A stretch of 64,000 nucleotides of DNA from JAAYED01 sp040772225 (GCA_040772225.1 JAXGYO010000003.1:1-64000); one strand, 5' to 3'; counted from the stretch's first letter, positions 9,011 through 18,299 are shown. Numbers and translations are program-made. The notes: generated by a model not told the origin, from the sequence alone.

Positions 9011-9021
9011 GGCGGGTATTC

Positions 9022-10194
9022 ATGTCAGCATCGGACTCAAACGGCCGAACAGTTGGCGCCCGGCCGCGCCCGCCGGACAGCGGCGGCCAGAACCGGTTAG
9101 GCTGGGGCTGCAGCACCATTTTCGCCCTGCTGCTGGTCGCGCTGCTGGCGGGGTGCCGGGACAGCTCAGCGCTCAAGACGGCGCCCGAGGCGTCTATCCC
9201 CGAGGCGGCCGCGCCCGCCACGACCGAAACACAGTGGGGCGTCACCACCACGACGCCGGCCGTGGCAGCCACCCCGCTGGCCACCCTTACGGCCACGCGG
9301 ACGAGCACCGCGGCGCCATCCCGCACGCCGACGCTGACCAGAACCGTGACGCCCACGGCAACACGAACCCTCACGCCGACACCCTCGAGCACGTTCACCC
9401 CCGCGCCCACGGCCACGGCCACCCCGACTCCAAGCCCCACCCGCAACCTGGAGGCCGCCCGGGTGATCAGGATCGTCGACGGCGACACCATCCGCGTGGT
9501 GATGAACGGCCAGGAGTATCCGGTCCGCTACATTGGGATCGACACGCCGGAGATCGTACACCCCGGTCTGCCGGTGGAGCCCTTTGGCCCCGAGGCGGCG
9601 GAGGCCAACCGGCAACTGGTGCTCGATAAGGATGTGCTGCTGGAGCGCGACGTCAGCGACACCGACCAGTACGGTCGCCTGCTGCGCTATGTCTGGGTGG
9701 GCGACCTGATGGTCAACGGCGAACTGGTGCGCCTGGGCCTGGCCAAAGCCAATAGCTATCCGCCCGATACCCTGTACCAGGACTATCTGGAAGACCTGGA
9801 AGGCGCAGCATTCTCCGCGGGCCTCGGCATTTGGAGCATCACGCCCACCCCGCCACCCCCGCCGGCGGCCGAACGCAGCCAGCCGCAGGGCGTGTTCATC
9901 GCCGAGGTGCACAAAGCGGGCAAGCCTGAGACGGTTACGCTGGAGAACGGCGGACTCGGGCCAGTAGACCTCTCCGGCTGGACCCTGGTGAGCGTGCGTG
10001 GCAACCAGCGCTATGGCATTCCCGGGGGGACAGTGCTCGACCCCGGAGCGCGCATCACGGTCTACAGCGGACCGGGTGCGGATACAGCGGGGCCCCTCTT
10101 CTGGACAACGGACAACGTGTGGAACAACAGTGAGTTCGATCCCGCGGAGCTGTACGACGCCGCGGGCGCGCTCGTATCACGCTGGGAGGGTTAA
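9022..10194 (+). CDS. Lipoprotein nuclease: SNase domain plus lamin-tail domain
   Basis: A 390-residue exported protein. A membrane segment with lipobox (LLLVALLAGC, Cys at about residue 45) is followed by a long Thr/Pro-rich linker (about 60-140, repeated TPT), then a staphylococcal-nuclease domain (RVIRIVDGDTIRVVMNG, YIGIDTPE, DTDQYGRLLRYVWVG, LVRLGLAKA), with the conserved Asp, Arg and Glu of the active site visible. After a Pro stretch comes a C-terminal lamin-tail-like domain (GVFIAEVHKAGKPETVTLENGG, VDLSGWTLVS, FDPAELYDAAGALVSRWEG). It should be a calcium-dependent surface nuclease for scavenging or processing extracellular nucleic acid. The upstream kinase stop is only 12 bases away. 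Confidence 0.85.
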   Translation: MSASDSNGRTVGARPRPPDSGGQNRLGWGCSTIFALLLVALLAGCRDSSALKTAPEASIPEAAAPATTETQWGVTTTTPAVAATPLATLTATRTSTAAPSRTPTLTRTVTPTATRTLTPTPSSTFTPAPTATATPTPSPTRNLEAARVIRIVDGDTIRVVMNGQEYPVRYIGIDTPEIVHPGLPVEPFGPEAAEANRQLVLDKDVLLERDVSDTDQYGRLLRYVWVGDLMVNGELVRLGLAKANSYPPDTLYQDYLEDLEGAAFSAGLGIWSITPTPPPPPAAERSQPQGVFIAEVHKAGKPETVTLENGGLGPVDLSGWTLVSVRGNQRYGIPGGTVLDPGARITVYSGPGADTAGPLFWTTDNVWNNSEFDPAELYDAAGALVSRWEG

Positions 10195-10223
10195 GACTTT
10201 GCGCCGACGTTGGATGCATCGCA

Positions 10224-10883
10224 ATGCCTGAGCTGCACACATCAGGCAGCCGCCCATTGTCCCTTTCCGAGTGTCCGGTCTGCAGCCGGCTGGCTGACGT
10301 CGAGCTGAGCTACGCCAAGGGGGGCTGGGACGAGCAGTCCTTACCCTTTCCGGATGCCGTTGGTGACCTGATCCTGCTTGAAGAAGATGCGCATGATGCT
10401 GAAGGGGCCTCGTCCGGCATATCACTCATGCGCTGCCCCGAATGTGGCACGCTATACCGATACACCTGGTCCGGCGAGTACCTGTCCAACGGCTCGGAGG
10501 AACGCAGCGAGCTGCGGCGGTTGGCCCCCGCGCAGGCACGTGAGCAGATCGATGCCGCAGCATACGACTGGCTCATGTCCTGGATGGGGCTCTGGCTATC
10601 ACATACCGAGCCTGCGGTGCGGCGGCATGCCGGACGATCGCTGGCAGCACATCACCTGGCGGCGCAGCAGACGGAGATGGTCCGAACGCTCCTGATGAGC
10701 TCTGATTCAGAGGTTGCCCGCGGAGCGCTGCTCCTTTTGCGCGACGCAATTCGTGACCGTGAGTGGGCTGTGGACCTGGTGCCACTAAAGCCGGCCGTGG
10801 CTTTGCTGGAGCACAGCCCCGAAGAGGAGATCGCACGCGCGGCCCAATACCTGTCACACCGCATGCAGCGTGGGCCTGCATAG
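10224..10883 (+). CDS. Zinc-ribbon plus HEAT-like hypothetical protein
   Basis: A 219-residue soluble protein. The N-terminal part has CPVC (about residues 18-21) and CPECGTLYRYTW (about 71-82), two CxxC knuckles that would hold one zinc. The C-terminal half is all-helical with repeats such as EPAVRRHAGRSLAAHHLA and SDSEVARGALLLLRDAI, HEAT/armadillo-like in character. I know no named family. It is convergent with, and 9 bases from, the ABC transporter operon. Confidence 0.6.
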   Translation: MPELHTSGSRPLSLSECPVCSRLADVELSYAKGGWDEQSLPFPDAVGDLILLEEDAHDAEGASSGISLMRCPECGTLYRYTWSGEYLSNGSEERSELRRLAPAQAREQIDAAAYDWLMSWMGLWLSHTEPAVRRHAGRSLAAHHLAAQQTEMVRTLLMSSDSEVARGALLLLRDAIRDREWAVDLVPLKPAVALLEHSPEEEIARAAQYLSHRMQRGPA

Positions 10884-10892
10884 AGCCGCGGG

Positions 10893-11774
10893 CTAGCCGT
10901 GATCCTTGAACCGCTGTTCCAGACGGCTGGTGAGCAGCGATAGGGTCAAGGTCAGCGTCATGTACATAAGCGACACGGTGATCCACGTCTCAAAAATCGC
11001 GCGGGTCGCCACCACCACCTGACGCCCCATGAACGTCAGTTCCTGAATCGATACGATCGAGGCGATCGACGAGTACTTGATCGTGTTCACGAACTCGTTG
11101 GCCAGCGCCGGCAGCACCCGCCGGATCACCTGCGGCATCACCACAAAGCGCATTTCGTCGGCCCAGGAGAGGCCCAGGGAATAGGCCGCCTCGCGCTGCC
11201 CGCGCTCGATAGACTCGATGCCCCCGCGCAGAATCTCGGCAAAGTAGGCGCCCTCAAAAAAGGCCAGCGTGATCACGCCCGAGACGAATTGCGTCAGTAG
11301 GTTTTGATCGGCAAACAACACCGCAATCGCACGGACACCGCCCACAGACCGGCTGGCGATGAATGCATCGATACCCAGCAGGGGCATCAACTGGTCGATG
11401 ACAAAATAGTAAAAGATAAAGATCAGCACCAGGGGCGGCAGGTTGCGGATAGTCTCTACATAGGCTCCGCCCACGAGCCGCAAAAAGAGGCTGCTGCTTG
11501 TGCGGAACAGGGCCACAGCCAGGCCCACCACGAGAGCCAGCAGCGTCGCCCAGAAGGAGAGGCGTAACGTGGTGAGCAGCCCCTCCACCAAATAGTTGGC
11601 CACAAGCCGCCCGGTTGCTGCATCACGCCGAAAGAGGTACTGCGGGATCGCGCCCCAGTTGGCGTTGTACTCCAGCCCATAGGCGATGCGGTAATACACA
11701 TAGCCTGCCAGAGCCAGGCAGGCGGCGATGATTACAGCATCCAGCGGCCGGAATCGGACTTTACGGGCGATCAC
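10893..11774 (-). CDS. Polar amino-acid ABC transporter permease
   Basis: A 293-residue inner-membrane protein of the His/Glu/Gln/Arg/opine transporter permease family. It has five or more hydrophobic segments, a periplasmic insertion near residues 35-60, and the EAA loop EAAYSLGLSWADEMRFVVMPQ that contacts the ATPase. It starts at GTG 11774. It is the last gene of a four-gene minus-strand operon (permease, ATPase, binding protein, permease). The partner permease is the 13.5-kb gene; a heterodimer is likely. Confidence 0.9.
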   Translation of the reverse strand: MIARKVRFRPLDAVIIAACLALAGYVYYRIAYGLEYNANWGAIPQYLFRRDAATGRLVANYLVEGLLTTLRLSFWATLLALVVGLAVALFRTSSSLFLRLVGGAYVETIRNLPPLVLIFIFYYFVIDQLMPLLGIDAFIASRSVGGVRAIAVLFADQNLLTQFVSGVITLAFFEGAYFAEILRGGIESIERGQREAAYSLGLSWADEMRFVVMPQVIRRVLPALANEFVNTIKYSSIASIVSIQELTFMGRQVVVATRAIFETWITVSLMYMTLTLTLSLLTSRLEQRFKDHG

Positions 11775-11807
11775 CAGATCCTAAACTCCTCACACAGAAA
11801 TCCGCTT

Positions 11808-11837
11808 CCCGCCTCGGACCAGTGAACCCGAGGCGGG
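11808..11837 (-). terminator. Intercistronic hairpin after binding-protein gene
   Basis: CCCGCCTCGG and CCGAGGCGGG form a 10-bp stem with a 10-base loop between the binding-protein gene and the last permease. Hairpins at this place commonly raise binding-protein mRNA relative to permease mRNA; that role is inferred here. Confidence 0.55.
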
Positions 11838-11861
11838 ACACGGCATGCTGCTCACAGATGG

Positions 11862-12701
11862 CTACTCGCCCAGCAAAAGCTCCCAGTCCTTGGTGCCGAA
11901 CCAGTAGGCCTCGCGCTCTTTGAGCCAGTCCTGGTTGACCAGGATCCAGGCATTGAAGAAGGCCAGCGCGTCGGGATCACCCTTGCGCAGGGCGAAACCG
12001 GCCGGCTGCATCATCAGGAACTCGCCGCCGAGAGGACGATAGAGCACGTCGGGATACTCTGCGGCCCAGAAACCCGGCGTGGGAGAGGAGGAGAAACCGG
12101 CGTGCGCGTTGCCGTTGAGCACCTCCTGCAGCACGGCCTCGTCGGTGTCGAACTGGTGCAGCGTGGCGTTAGGCGTGTATTTGGCTGCGGCCTGCGCAGG
12201 CGTAGCGCCCAGTCGCACGGCGATGACCACGTCGGATTTATCTAGCTCTTGCAGCGTGGTCACGTTCGGCAGCATATTCTTATTGACCACGATGTCGATT
12301 CCGCTCCACGAATAGGGATCGCTAAAGTTCACTTTGAGCGCCCGCTCAGGGGTAATGCTCATGCTGCCGATGATCACATCGAACTTGCCCGTCAGCAGGG
12401 CGGGAATGATGCCGGACCACTCGGTGGGGACGAACTCAACCTCGACGCCCATATCTTGCGCCACCTTGGTGGCCACGTCGACCTCAAAGCCGACCAGATT
12501 CCCTTCCTTGTCCTTGGCAACCCAGGGCACGAAAAAGTCCAGGCCCACCCGCAGCTTGCCCGCCTTGAGCACGTCGTCCACCAGGCTGGCTGAGGCTACC
12601 GACTCGGCCGCCTGCGGCTGGCCGCAGCCCGCCACGGCGCCCAGCAGCATGCTCAGCAAGAGCACTAACGCGAACATACGATAGCTGTTACGACTCTGCA
12701 T
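11862..12701 (-). CDS. Polar amino-acid ABC transporter substrate-binding lipoprotein
   Basis: A 279-residue extracytoplasmic solute-binding protein (family 3). A signal peptide ends in the lipobox GAVAGC (Cys about residue 26). The mature part has the family signature LRVGLDFFVPWVAKDKEGNLVGFEVDVA, then EFVPTEWSGIIPALLTGKFDVII and SITPERALKVNFSDPY. The ligand is most likely a polar amino acid. It lies between the ATPase and the last permease and is well expressed if the downstream hairpin works as expected. Confidence 0.92.
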   Translation of the reverse strand: MQSRNSYRMFALVLLLSMLLGAVAGCGQPQAAESVASASLVDDVLKAGKLRVGLDFFVPWVAKDKEGNLVGFEVDVATKVAQDMGVEVEFVPTEWSGIIPALLTGKFDVIIGSMSITPERALKVNFSDPYSWSGIDIVVNKNMLPNVTTLQELDKSDVVIAVRLGATPAQAAAKYTPNATLHQFDTDEAVLQEVLNGNAHAGFSSSPTPGFWAAEYPDVLYRPLGGEFLMMQPAGFALRKGDPDALAFFNAWILVNQDWLKEREAYWFGTKDWELLLGE

Positions 12702-12770
12702 GTTTCTACTCCTTCTTGATCGGACATGCCGAAACTCCAGGGGATGCCCGCCTGCGGCAGGTCGTTCGCC

Positions 12771-13523
12771 TTAGAGGATCTGACTCAGGAACCGTTTGGA
12801 GCGCTCCTCCCGCGGGTTGGTGAAAAAGGCCTCCGGCGTTCCGGTCTCGACGATCTGCCCCTCGTCCATAAAGATCACGCGATCCGCCACTTCGCGGGCG
12901 AACCCCATCTCATGGGTGACGACGATCATCGTCATCCCCGCGCGCGCCAGGTCCTTCATCACATCCAGCACTTCGTTGATCATCTCAGGGTCCAGCGCGC
13001 TGGTCGGCTCATCAAAGAGCATCACCTTGGGCGCCATCGCCAGTGCCCGCGCGATCGCCACGCGCTGCTGCTGCCCGCCTGAGAGCTGCGCGGGATAGAC
13101 GTTTGCTTTGTCGGCGATCCCAACCATCCGCAGCAACTCCATGCTGCGCGCGGCCGCTTCCTGAGCGCTCTTTTTGCGCACTCTCCTTTGCGCGAGGTTG
13201 AGGTTCTCCAGCGCTGTGAGATGCGGGAACAGGTTAAAGGACTGAAACACCATCCCGACCTCGCGGCGAATCTCGTTACGATGGGCATGGTGCTCATCGA
13301 GCGGCGTGCCGTCGATGATGATCGTGCCACTATCGGCATGCTCGAGCCCGTTGAGGCAGCGCAGCACGGTGGACTTGCCCGAGCCCGAAGGCCCCATAAT
13401 CACCACGACCTCACGTCGTCGAATGCCCGCCGAGAAATTCCGGACGGCTTCGATCCCGCCGGGGAACGACTTGCTTACGCGGTCAGCCAGGACGATATAG
13501 TCTTCTTGCGCATGATCGACCAC
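12771..13523 (-). CDS. Polar amino-acid ABC transporter ATPase
   Basis: A 250-residue ABC ATPase of the GlnQ/HisP type. Walker A GPSGSGKST, Q-loop FQSFNLFPHLTALEN, signature LSGGQQQRVAIARAL, Walker B VMLFDEPTSALD and switch His in VVTHEMGFA are all intact. There is no ATG in place; the GTG at 13523 with GGGAG about 7 bases upstream is the likely start (MVDHAQEDYIVLADRVSKSF). Eleven bases separate it from the upstream permease stop. Confidence 0.92.
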   Translation of the reverse strand: MVDHAQEDYIVLADRVSKSFPGGIEAVRNFSAGIRRREVVVIMGPSGSGKSTVLRCLNGLEHADSGTIIIDGTPLDEHHAHRNEIRREVGMVFQSFNLFPHLTALENLNLAQRRVRKKSAQEAAARSMELLRMVGIADKANVYPAQLSGGQQQRVAIARALAMAPKVMLFDEPTSALDPEMINEVLDVMKDLARAGMTMIVVTHEMGFAREVADRVIFMDEGQIVETGTPEAFFTNPREERSKRFLSQIL

Positions 13524-13534
13524 CAGACTACTCC

Positions 13535-14347
13535 CTACGTCAGAACGGTATAGCGGCGCTCCAGCCAGCGCGCCAAAAGGGCAAGCGGCACCATGATGAC
13601 CAGATAGATCAGCGCGGTGGTGAACCAAATCTCAAAAGTGAGAAAGGTATCGGCGGCGATCACCCGCGCCTGCATGGAGAGATCCGCCAGAGAGACCAGG
13701 CTCACCAAAGAGGTGTTTTTGATCAGGCTGATCACCTCACCCGTCATGGGCGGCAGCAGCCGGCGGAAGGCCTGCGGCAGGATCACATAGCGATAGGTAT
13801 CGGCCATGCTCAGGCCCAGGCTGTAAGAGGCCTCCCACTGCCCCTTGTGCAGTGACGTGATCCCGGCGCGAAAGATCTCGGACATGTACGAGCCCTCAAA
13901 CAGGCTCAGCGCCAGCACAGCAGAGGCAAAGCGACCAATCCCCAGAATGGGACCGGCCACAAAATAGGCCAGGTACATCTGCACCACCAGAGGCGTGTTG
14001 CGGATGACCTCCAGGTAGACACGCGACAGGATCCGGCCCATGAACGAATCCGAGAGGCGCAAGAGCGCCACGAGCAGTCCCAGCGCCAGCGAACACACCA
14101 GGCTCACCGCTGAGATACGCAGTGTAAAGAGCAGGCCCTCCGCGAGGGCACCGGGCACGACCTGACCGTCCTGGACGCGGAAAAGGTAGCGGGGAACGCG
14201 GTACCACTGCCAGTTGTACCCGAGCTGCGCGCTACTGAGCGTTACCAGCCACCCCAACAGCGCGATTAGCAACAGGAACTGCAGGACGTCCCTCCAGGGC
14301 GACCGGTAGAATCTGCCCCATGCAGCGGCAAACGTGGTTGCTGCCAT
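13535..14347 (-). CDS. Polar amino-acid ABC transporter permease, first gene
   Basis: A 270-residue permease paralogous to the 10.9-kb gene, sharing the layout of a TM segment, a periplasmic stretch (YNWQWYRVPRYLFR) and a transport domain with the EAA loop EASYSLGLSMADTYRYVILPQ. ATG 14347 (MAATTFAAAW) is preferred; the open frame continues upstream to 14476 but that part lies in the leader. It is the first gene of the operon, behind the promoter near 14485-14512. Confidence 0.9.
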   Translation of the reverse strand: MAATTFAAAWGRFYRSPWRDVLQFLLLIALLGWLVTLSSAQLGYNWQWYRVPRYLFRVQDGQVVPGALAEGLLFTLRISAVSLVCSLALGLLVALLRLSDSFMGRILSRVYLEVIRNTPLVVQMYLAYFVAGPILGIGRFASAVLALSLFEGSYMSEIFRAGITSLHKGQWEASYSLGLSMADTYRYVILPQAFRRLLPPMTGEVISLIKNTSLVSLVSLADLSMQARVIAADTFLTFEIWFTTALIYLVIMVPLALLARWLERRYTVLT

Positions 14348-14484
14348 CCGTTGGAATGCTCCCTCTTGAGATAAGAGACGACCAGGGCGGAGTGCGTTTG
14401 GCGTGCCTGACTCAAATCCACTGCGATGGCATGCCGCTGCTTCTCCGCGAAAGCGGGATACCCCTATAGGGTACATTCTCGTAT

Positions 14485-14512
14485 AAGATACTCAGAAATC
14501 ACCTCCTGTCAA
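14485..14512 (-). promoter_or_regulatory. Promoter of amino-acid ABC operon
   Basis: On the minus strand TTGACA (14512-14507), 16 bases, then TATCTT (14490-14485). Transcription would start near 14478, leaving a leader of about 130 bases before the first permease. I do not recognise a riboswitch in the leader. Confidence 0.55.
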
Positions 14513-14568
14513 GCAATCTGACACACTCTAGCCATGCCTCACGCTGGCGGACGATGTGGCTACCGGGC

Positions 14569-14574
14569 TATAAT
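14569..14574 (+). promoter_or_regulatory. -10 box ahead of RNB nuclease
   Basis: A perfect TATAAT lies about 88 bases before the start at 14662. No clear -35 is seen. The region 14348-14661 therefore holds divergent promoters for the ABC operon and the nuclease. Confidence 0.45.
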
Positions 14575-14661
14575 CCGGTCAGAACAAGCCCGATGGTGCC
14601 GAGAACCTGCGCCCTTCGCAGTGCGTGCCTGCGCCACAAACATAGCCCACAAGGAGAAGAC

Positions 14662-16131
14662 ATGTCATCGTCAGATCGTGACATCCTGGAGCAGATCGCC
14701 CGCCGCGTCATGCTAGAGCGCGGTCTATGGCCCGACTTTGATGCTGCCGTACTGGCGCAGGTCGCCGCTATGGATGCGCCCGCCGGTCCGGGTGGGCGCG
14801 GGGTCCGTGACCTCCGTGCGTTGCCGTGGTGCTCGATCGACAACGACGACTCGCGCGATCTCGATCAGCTCTCCGTGGCCGAGCACCTGGAAGATGGGCT
14901 GGTGCGCATTCGGGTGGCCATCGCCGATGTGGATTCGCTCGTACACAGGGATTCGCCCGTCGACCAGCACGCCGCCCACAATACGACATCGATCTATCCG
15001 CCCGGGCGCATCTTCCCCATGCTCCCGGAACGCCTTTCCACCGATCTGACGTCACTGAACCCGGGCGTCGATCGCCTGGCCATGGTGGTCGAGTTCGATG
15101 TGGACGAGACCGGCATATTGCAGCACGCTGCCAACTATGCAGCCCTGGTACACAATCATGCCCAGCTGGCGTACCCTTCCGTAGGCGCCTGGCTCGAGGG
15201 TGCCGGCCCCGCGCCGGGGGCGATTGTGGCGGTGGCCGGGCTGGACGAGAACATTCGACTTCAGGACGAGATCGCGCAGCGCCTCAGAGCGGTGCGCCAC
15301 ACGCAAGGCGCTCTCCGGCTCCAGACCATCGAAGGGCAGGTCGATTTTGGCGGGGACCATGTTGTAGGCATCAGCGCCAGACGCACGAACCGCGCCACTG
15401 AGTTGATCGAGGACTTTATGATCGCCGCAAACGGGGTAACGGCACGCTTTCTGGCGGCGCATGGGTCACCGTCGATCCGGCGGGTGGTGCGCACCCCGGA
15501 GCGCTGGGACCGCATCGTCGAGTTAGCCGCTGCACGTAACTATCCGCTGACGCCGCAGCCTGACCCGCGCGCCCTGGACGCATTCCTCATGGCGCAGCGG
15601 GAGGCCGATCCGGTGACCTTTCCTGATCTATCGCTGGCCGTGATCAAACTGCTGGGCTCTGGCGAGTACGTGGCCGTCATGCCAGGCGAGAGCGCCCCGG
15701 GCCACTTTGGTCTCGCCGTTCAGGACTATGCCCACTCCACAGCGCCCAACAGGCGCTTCTCAGACCTGATCACCCAGCGCCTGCTCAAGGCCGTTCTGAA
15801 CGGCAAGCCATCACCGTACAGCGCCGCTGAACTGAACGATCTTGCGCAGCAGTGTACCGATCAGGAGGACGTCGCCACCAAGGTGGAGCGACTGGTATAC
15901 AAGTCAGCGGCAGCCCTGCTCCTTCGGTCACGCATCGGCGAGCAGTTCGAGGCCATTGTCACCGGTGCCGCTGAAAAAGGCACCTGGGTGCGCCTGCTCG
16001 AGATCCCTGTGGAGGGCAAACTCGTGCGCGGGTTCAAGGGCGTGGACGTGGGCGACCGGATAGCGGTCTCGCTGCTATCAGTGGACGTTCAGCGCGGATT
16101 CATCGATTTTGGCCGGGCGAGAGGACACTGA
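14662..16131 (+). CDS. Short RNB-domain ribonuclease (RNase II/R family)
   Basis: A 489-residue 3'-5' exoribonuclease-like protein. The RNB catalytic centre is IDNDDSRDLDQLSV (about 59-72) with its cluster of Asp residues for Mg2+. Further RNB features are YPPGRIFPMLPERLSTDLTSL and, near the C-terminus, SGEYVAVMPGESAPGHFGLAVQDYAHSTAPNRRFSDLITQR. A short S1-like tail follows (EAIVTGAAEKGTWVRLL). It lacks the N-terminal cold-shock domains of RNase R, as in the short RNB proteins seen in several phyla. The start is ATG 14662 after AAGGAG at 14651-14656; the frame is open further upstream but crosses the promoter. Confidence 0.88.
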   Translation: MSSSDRDILEQIARRVMLERGLWPDFDAAVLAQVAAMDAPAGPGGRGVRDLRALPWCSIDNDDSRDLDQLSVAEHLEDGLVRIRVAIADVDSLVHRDSPVDQHAAHNTTSIYPPGRIFPMLPERLSTDLTSLNPGVDRLAMVVEFDVDETGILQHAANYAALVHNHAQLAYPSVGAWLEGAGPAPGAIVAVAGLDENIRLQDEIAQRLRAVRHTQGALRLQTIEGQVDFGGDHVVGISARRTNRATELIEDFMIAANGVTARFLAAHGSPSIRRVVRTPERWDRIVELAAARNYPLTPQPDPRALDAFLMAQREADPVTFPDLSLAVIKLLGSGEYVAVMPGESAPGHFGLAVQDYAHSTAPNRRFSDLITQRLLKAVLNGKPSPYSAAELNDLAQQCTDQEDVATKVERLVYKSAAALLLRSRIGEQFEAIVTGAAEKGTWVRLLEIPVEGKLVRGFKGVDVGDRIAVSLLSVDVQRGFIDFGRARGH

Positions 16132-16146
16132 CCTGGAACTAAAGCA

Positions 16147-16182
16147 CCGGGCAGTGAGAGCAACCCAGCCCTTACTGCCCGG
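16147..16182. terminator. Hairpin between convergent genes
   Basis: CCGGGCAGT and ACTGCCCGG pair over 9 bp with an 18-base loop, between the stop of the nuclease and the 3' end of the minus-strand epimerase. It could serve both. Confidence 0.45.
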
Positions 16183-16202
16183 ATGCGTTGACCGTCAGGC
16201 GT

Positions 16203-17102
16203 CTAGAGATAGTCGCGCCAGCTATACTTCGGCTCCCAGCCCAACTCGCGGCGTGCCCGCGCGGTGGAGAAGAACGGGGCATGCCCGGTGATCTCGGTGG
16301 CCATCGGCAACAGATCGGCGCGGAACCGCTCGATCAGCTCCAGGGTAGGCTCCAGGGCCGTCGTGTCGCGACCATTCGCCACATAGACCCGATGCTCCGG
16401 CAGCGAGTAGGCGCGCTCCATGAGGATGCGGTGCATCTCCGCCAGATCCTCGCTGGGCACATAACCCCAGAGCCAGTCGGTCCACGCCGTGGCACGAGCG
16501 GCCGCTGCGGCGATCTCTCTGCGGCGCCCGGGCGGGCAAATCCCCGCCGGCCGAGTGACGTAGGTGCGGATGCCATAGGCCCGCGTGTACGAGGCCATCA
16601 GCTCCTCGCCGGCGAGCTTGGAATACGAGTACGAGTCCTCCACATCGGAGGGGTGCTCTTCATCCAGCGGCAGGTATTGGAAGGGGAAGGGGCGCTTCGA
16701 GATCCGGTAGCCGTGCCCAAAAGCGCAGTTCGAACCCGTCATCACAATGATCTCAACCTCAGCCTGCACCGCCGCCTGCAAGAGATAATAGGTGCCCATG
16801 ATGTTGGTGTGCATGGTCGCATCCAGCGGGGGCAGCACCTGGCCAGCCCGCTGGCGGTTCAGGCGCTCGAGGGGATGATCGCTCGGCGAGGGAACAGCGC
16901 CGAGATGCTGAATAGCTTCGACACCTTCCACGGCACGCCGGCAGTCTTCGAGGTTGTTCAGGTCGCCCTGAATCCAGGGCAGGTCAGCGCGGTCCTCAGG
17001 CGGTGGCGTCCGTGAAAAGAGCACCATCTCATGGTCAGCTCGCAAGGCCTTGACGACCCACTCGGCGAAACGCCCGCTTGCTCCCGTTACCAGTACCTTC
17101 AT
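16203..17102 (-). CDS. NAD-dependent epimerase/dehydratase (extended SDR)
   Basis: A 299-residue Rossmann enzyme. The NAD motif is MKVLVTGASGRFAEWV (TGxxGxxx variant), then GDLNNLEDCRRAVEGVEAIQHLGA, and the SDR catalytic SYSYSKLAGEE (YxxxK). It acts on a nucleotide-sugar or sugar-derived substrate; the reaction cannot be set. It lies 78 bases downstream of the Gfo/Idh oxidoreductase on the same strand, so the two may be co-transcribed as part of a sugar-derivative pathway. Confidence 0.8.
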   Translation of the reverse strand: MKVLVTGASGRFAEWVVKALRADHEMVLFSRTPPPEDRADLPWIQGDLNNLEDCRRAVEGVEAIQHLGAVPSPSDHPLERLNRQRAGQVLPPLDATMHTNIMGTYYLLQAAVQAEVEIIVMTGSNCAFGHGYRISKRPFPFQYLPLDEEHPSDVEDSYSYSKLAGEELMASYTRAYGIRTYVTRPAGICPPGRRREIAAAAARATAWTDWLWGYVPSEDLAEMHRILMERAYSLPEHRVYVANGRDTTALEPTLELIERFRADLLPMATEITGHAPFFSTARARRELGWEPKYSWRDYL

Positions 17103-17180
17103 TGGTCTCCCCCCGCCCCTTTGCGCCGAAAATCCTGTACAGTATAATCGCGATCGACGAGGATGTATACCCCCGCGCAC

Positions 17181-18299
17181 TTAGGAAAGTAATGCCAGAG
17201 CCTCCCGCGGCATGGCCTCGAACGTCGTGGTCAACGCCTGCGTCTGGCCGGTCTCCGCCGCGTGATAGCCCGCCTCGATGATCTCGATCACATGCCGCGC
17301 ATGCTCCGCGCTGGCGATCGAGGGCCGGTCTAGCCGGATCCAGTCCACCAGTTGCATCAGATCCTCAAAGACGTGACGCTCCTCCATGGTGATGTGCACA
17401 CCCTGATGGTGGGGCATCAGATCGCCAGGCTGCGTCAGATCGACCTCGCCAAAGCGCGTGCCCACGATGCTACCGGCTGTGCCAAAGATGCTGGGCTGGA
17501 AGCCCTCGGTCAGCTTGCCGGTCACCGTACCGTACACAAAGGAGTAAAGGGCATTGCCGAAATCCAAGAGCATCACGGTGCTGTCATCCATATCGCAGGC
17601 GATGCGCTGCCCGCGGTACTCGCGCTCGGGGATCACCAGGCCCGACATGGCCGTGACGCGCTTCGCAGGACCCAGGATACCGGTCAGATTGTGCAGGCAG
17701 TAGACGGTGACGTCATACTGCGGCCCGCCGCCGGGCCGCCTGAAATACCAGGAGGGATCGATGTTGCTGAGCAGGTCATCGCCCTGGCGCACGCGCTCGT
17801 CCAGATGGTACTGCGCCACGCCAGACGTGCCAGTTGCCGCCCAGACGAGCGTCCCCAGCCGGCCCTCCAGCACCAGCCGGCGGGCACGCTGGTTGTGAGG
17901 CCACAGCATCATCCCCGGCGAGGCCACCAGGTGCACGCCCTTGCTCGCCGCCCGGGCGATCAGATCGTCGGCCTCGGCACGCTCCACCGTCATGGTCTTG
18001 TTAAAGTGGATGTGTTTGCCCGCCGCGATGGCCTGCAGTCCCTGCTCATAATGCATGCCGATCGGGGTACAGAGTGTCACCGCATCCACGTTCGGATCCG
18101 CCAGCAGGTCCTCATACGACTCATAAGCCGCCCGCACGTCAAAGCGCTCGGCCGCGGCGGCCGCGCGTCCCGGCACCGGATCGCAGACGGCGGCGAGATA
18201 CACCCGGTCCTGCACATCATCCTGACTCAGGTGCGCCAGAGCGGCGCGAATGCCGATCGAGCCCGCGCCAACGACACCCATCCCCACCCGGTCCGCCAT
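17181..18299 (-). CDS. Gfo/Idh/MocA family oxidoreductase
   Basis: A 372-residue NAD(P)-dependent dehydrogenase. The N-terminal Rossmann domain has VGMGVVGAGSIGIRAALAH, and the conserved segment usually written EKP appears as HIHFNKTMTVE with the lysine kept. The C-terminal alpha/beta domain has PGGGPQYDVTVYCLHNLTG, which includes the expected Asp and His area. Family members oxidise or reduce cyclitols, sugars or sugar acids. It is divergent from the creatininase-like gene with 91 bases between. Confidence 0.85.
   Translation of the reverse strand: MADRVGMGVVGAGSIGIRAALAHLSQDDVQDRVYLAAVCDPVPGRAAAAAERFDVRAAYESYEDLLADPNVDAVTLCTPIGMHYEQGLQAIAAGKHIHFNKTMTVERAEADDLIARAASKGVHLVASPGMMLWPHNQRARRLVLEGRLGTLVWAATGTSGVAQYHLDERVRQGDDLLSNIDPSWYFRRPGGGPQYDVTVYCLHNLTGILGPAKRVTAMSGLVIPEREYRGQRIACDMDDSTVMLLDFGNALYSFVYGTVTGKLTEGFQPSIFGTAGSIVGTRFGEVDLTQPGDLMPHHQGVHITMEERHVFEDLMQLVDWIRLDRPSIASAEHARHVIEIIEAGYHAAETGQTQALTTTFEAMPREALALLS

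Noticed and set aside
13524..13628. Longer N-terminus of the ABC ATPase
   Set aside because: The open frame upstream of GTG 13523 overlaps the permease gene and reads as non-family sequence; the GTG has a ribosome site at the right distance.
16719..16745. tRNA-like GGTTCGAA-type sequence
   Set aside because: It lies inside the epimerase gene and no acceptor stem or other arms can be drawn.
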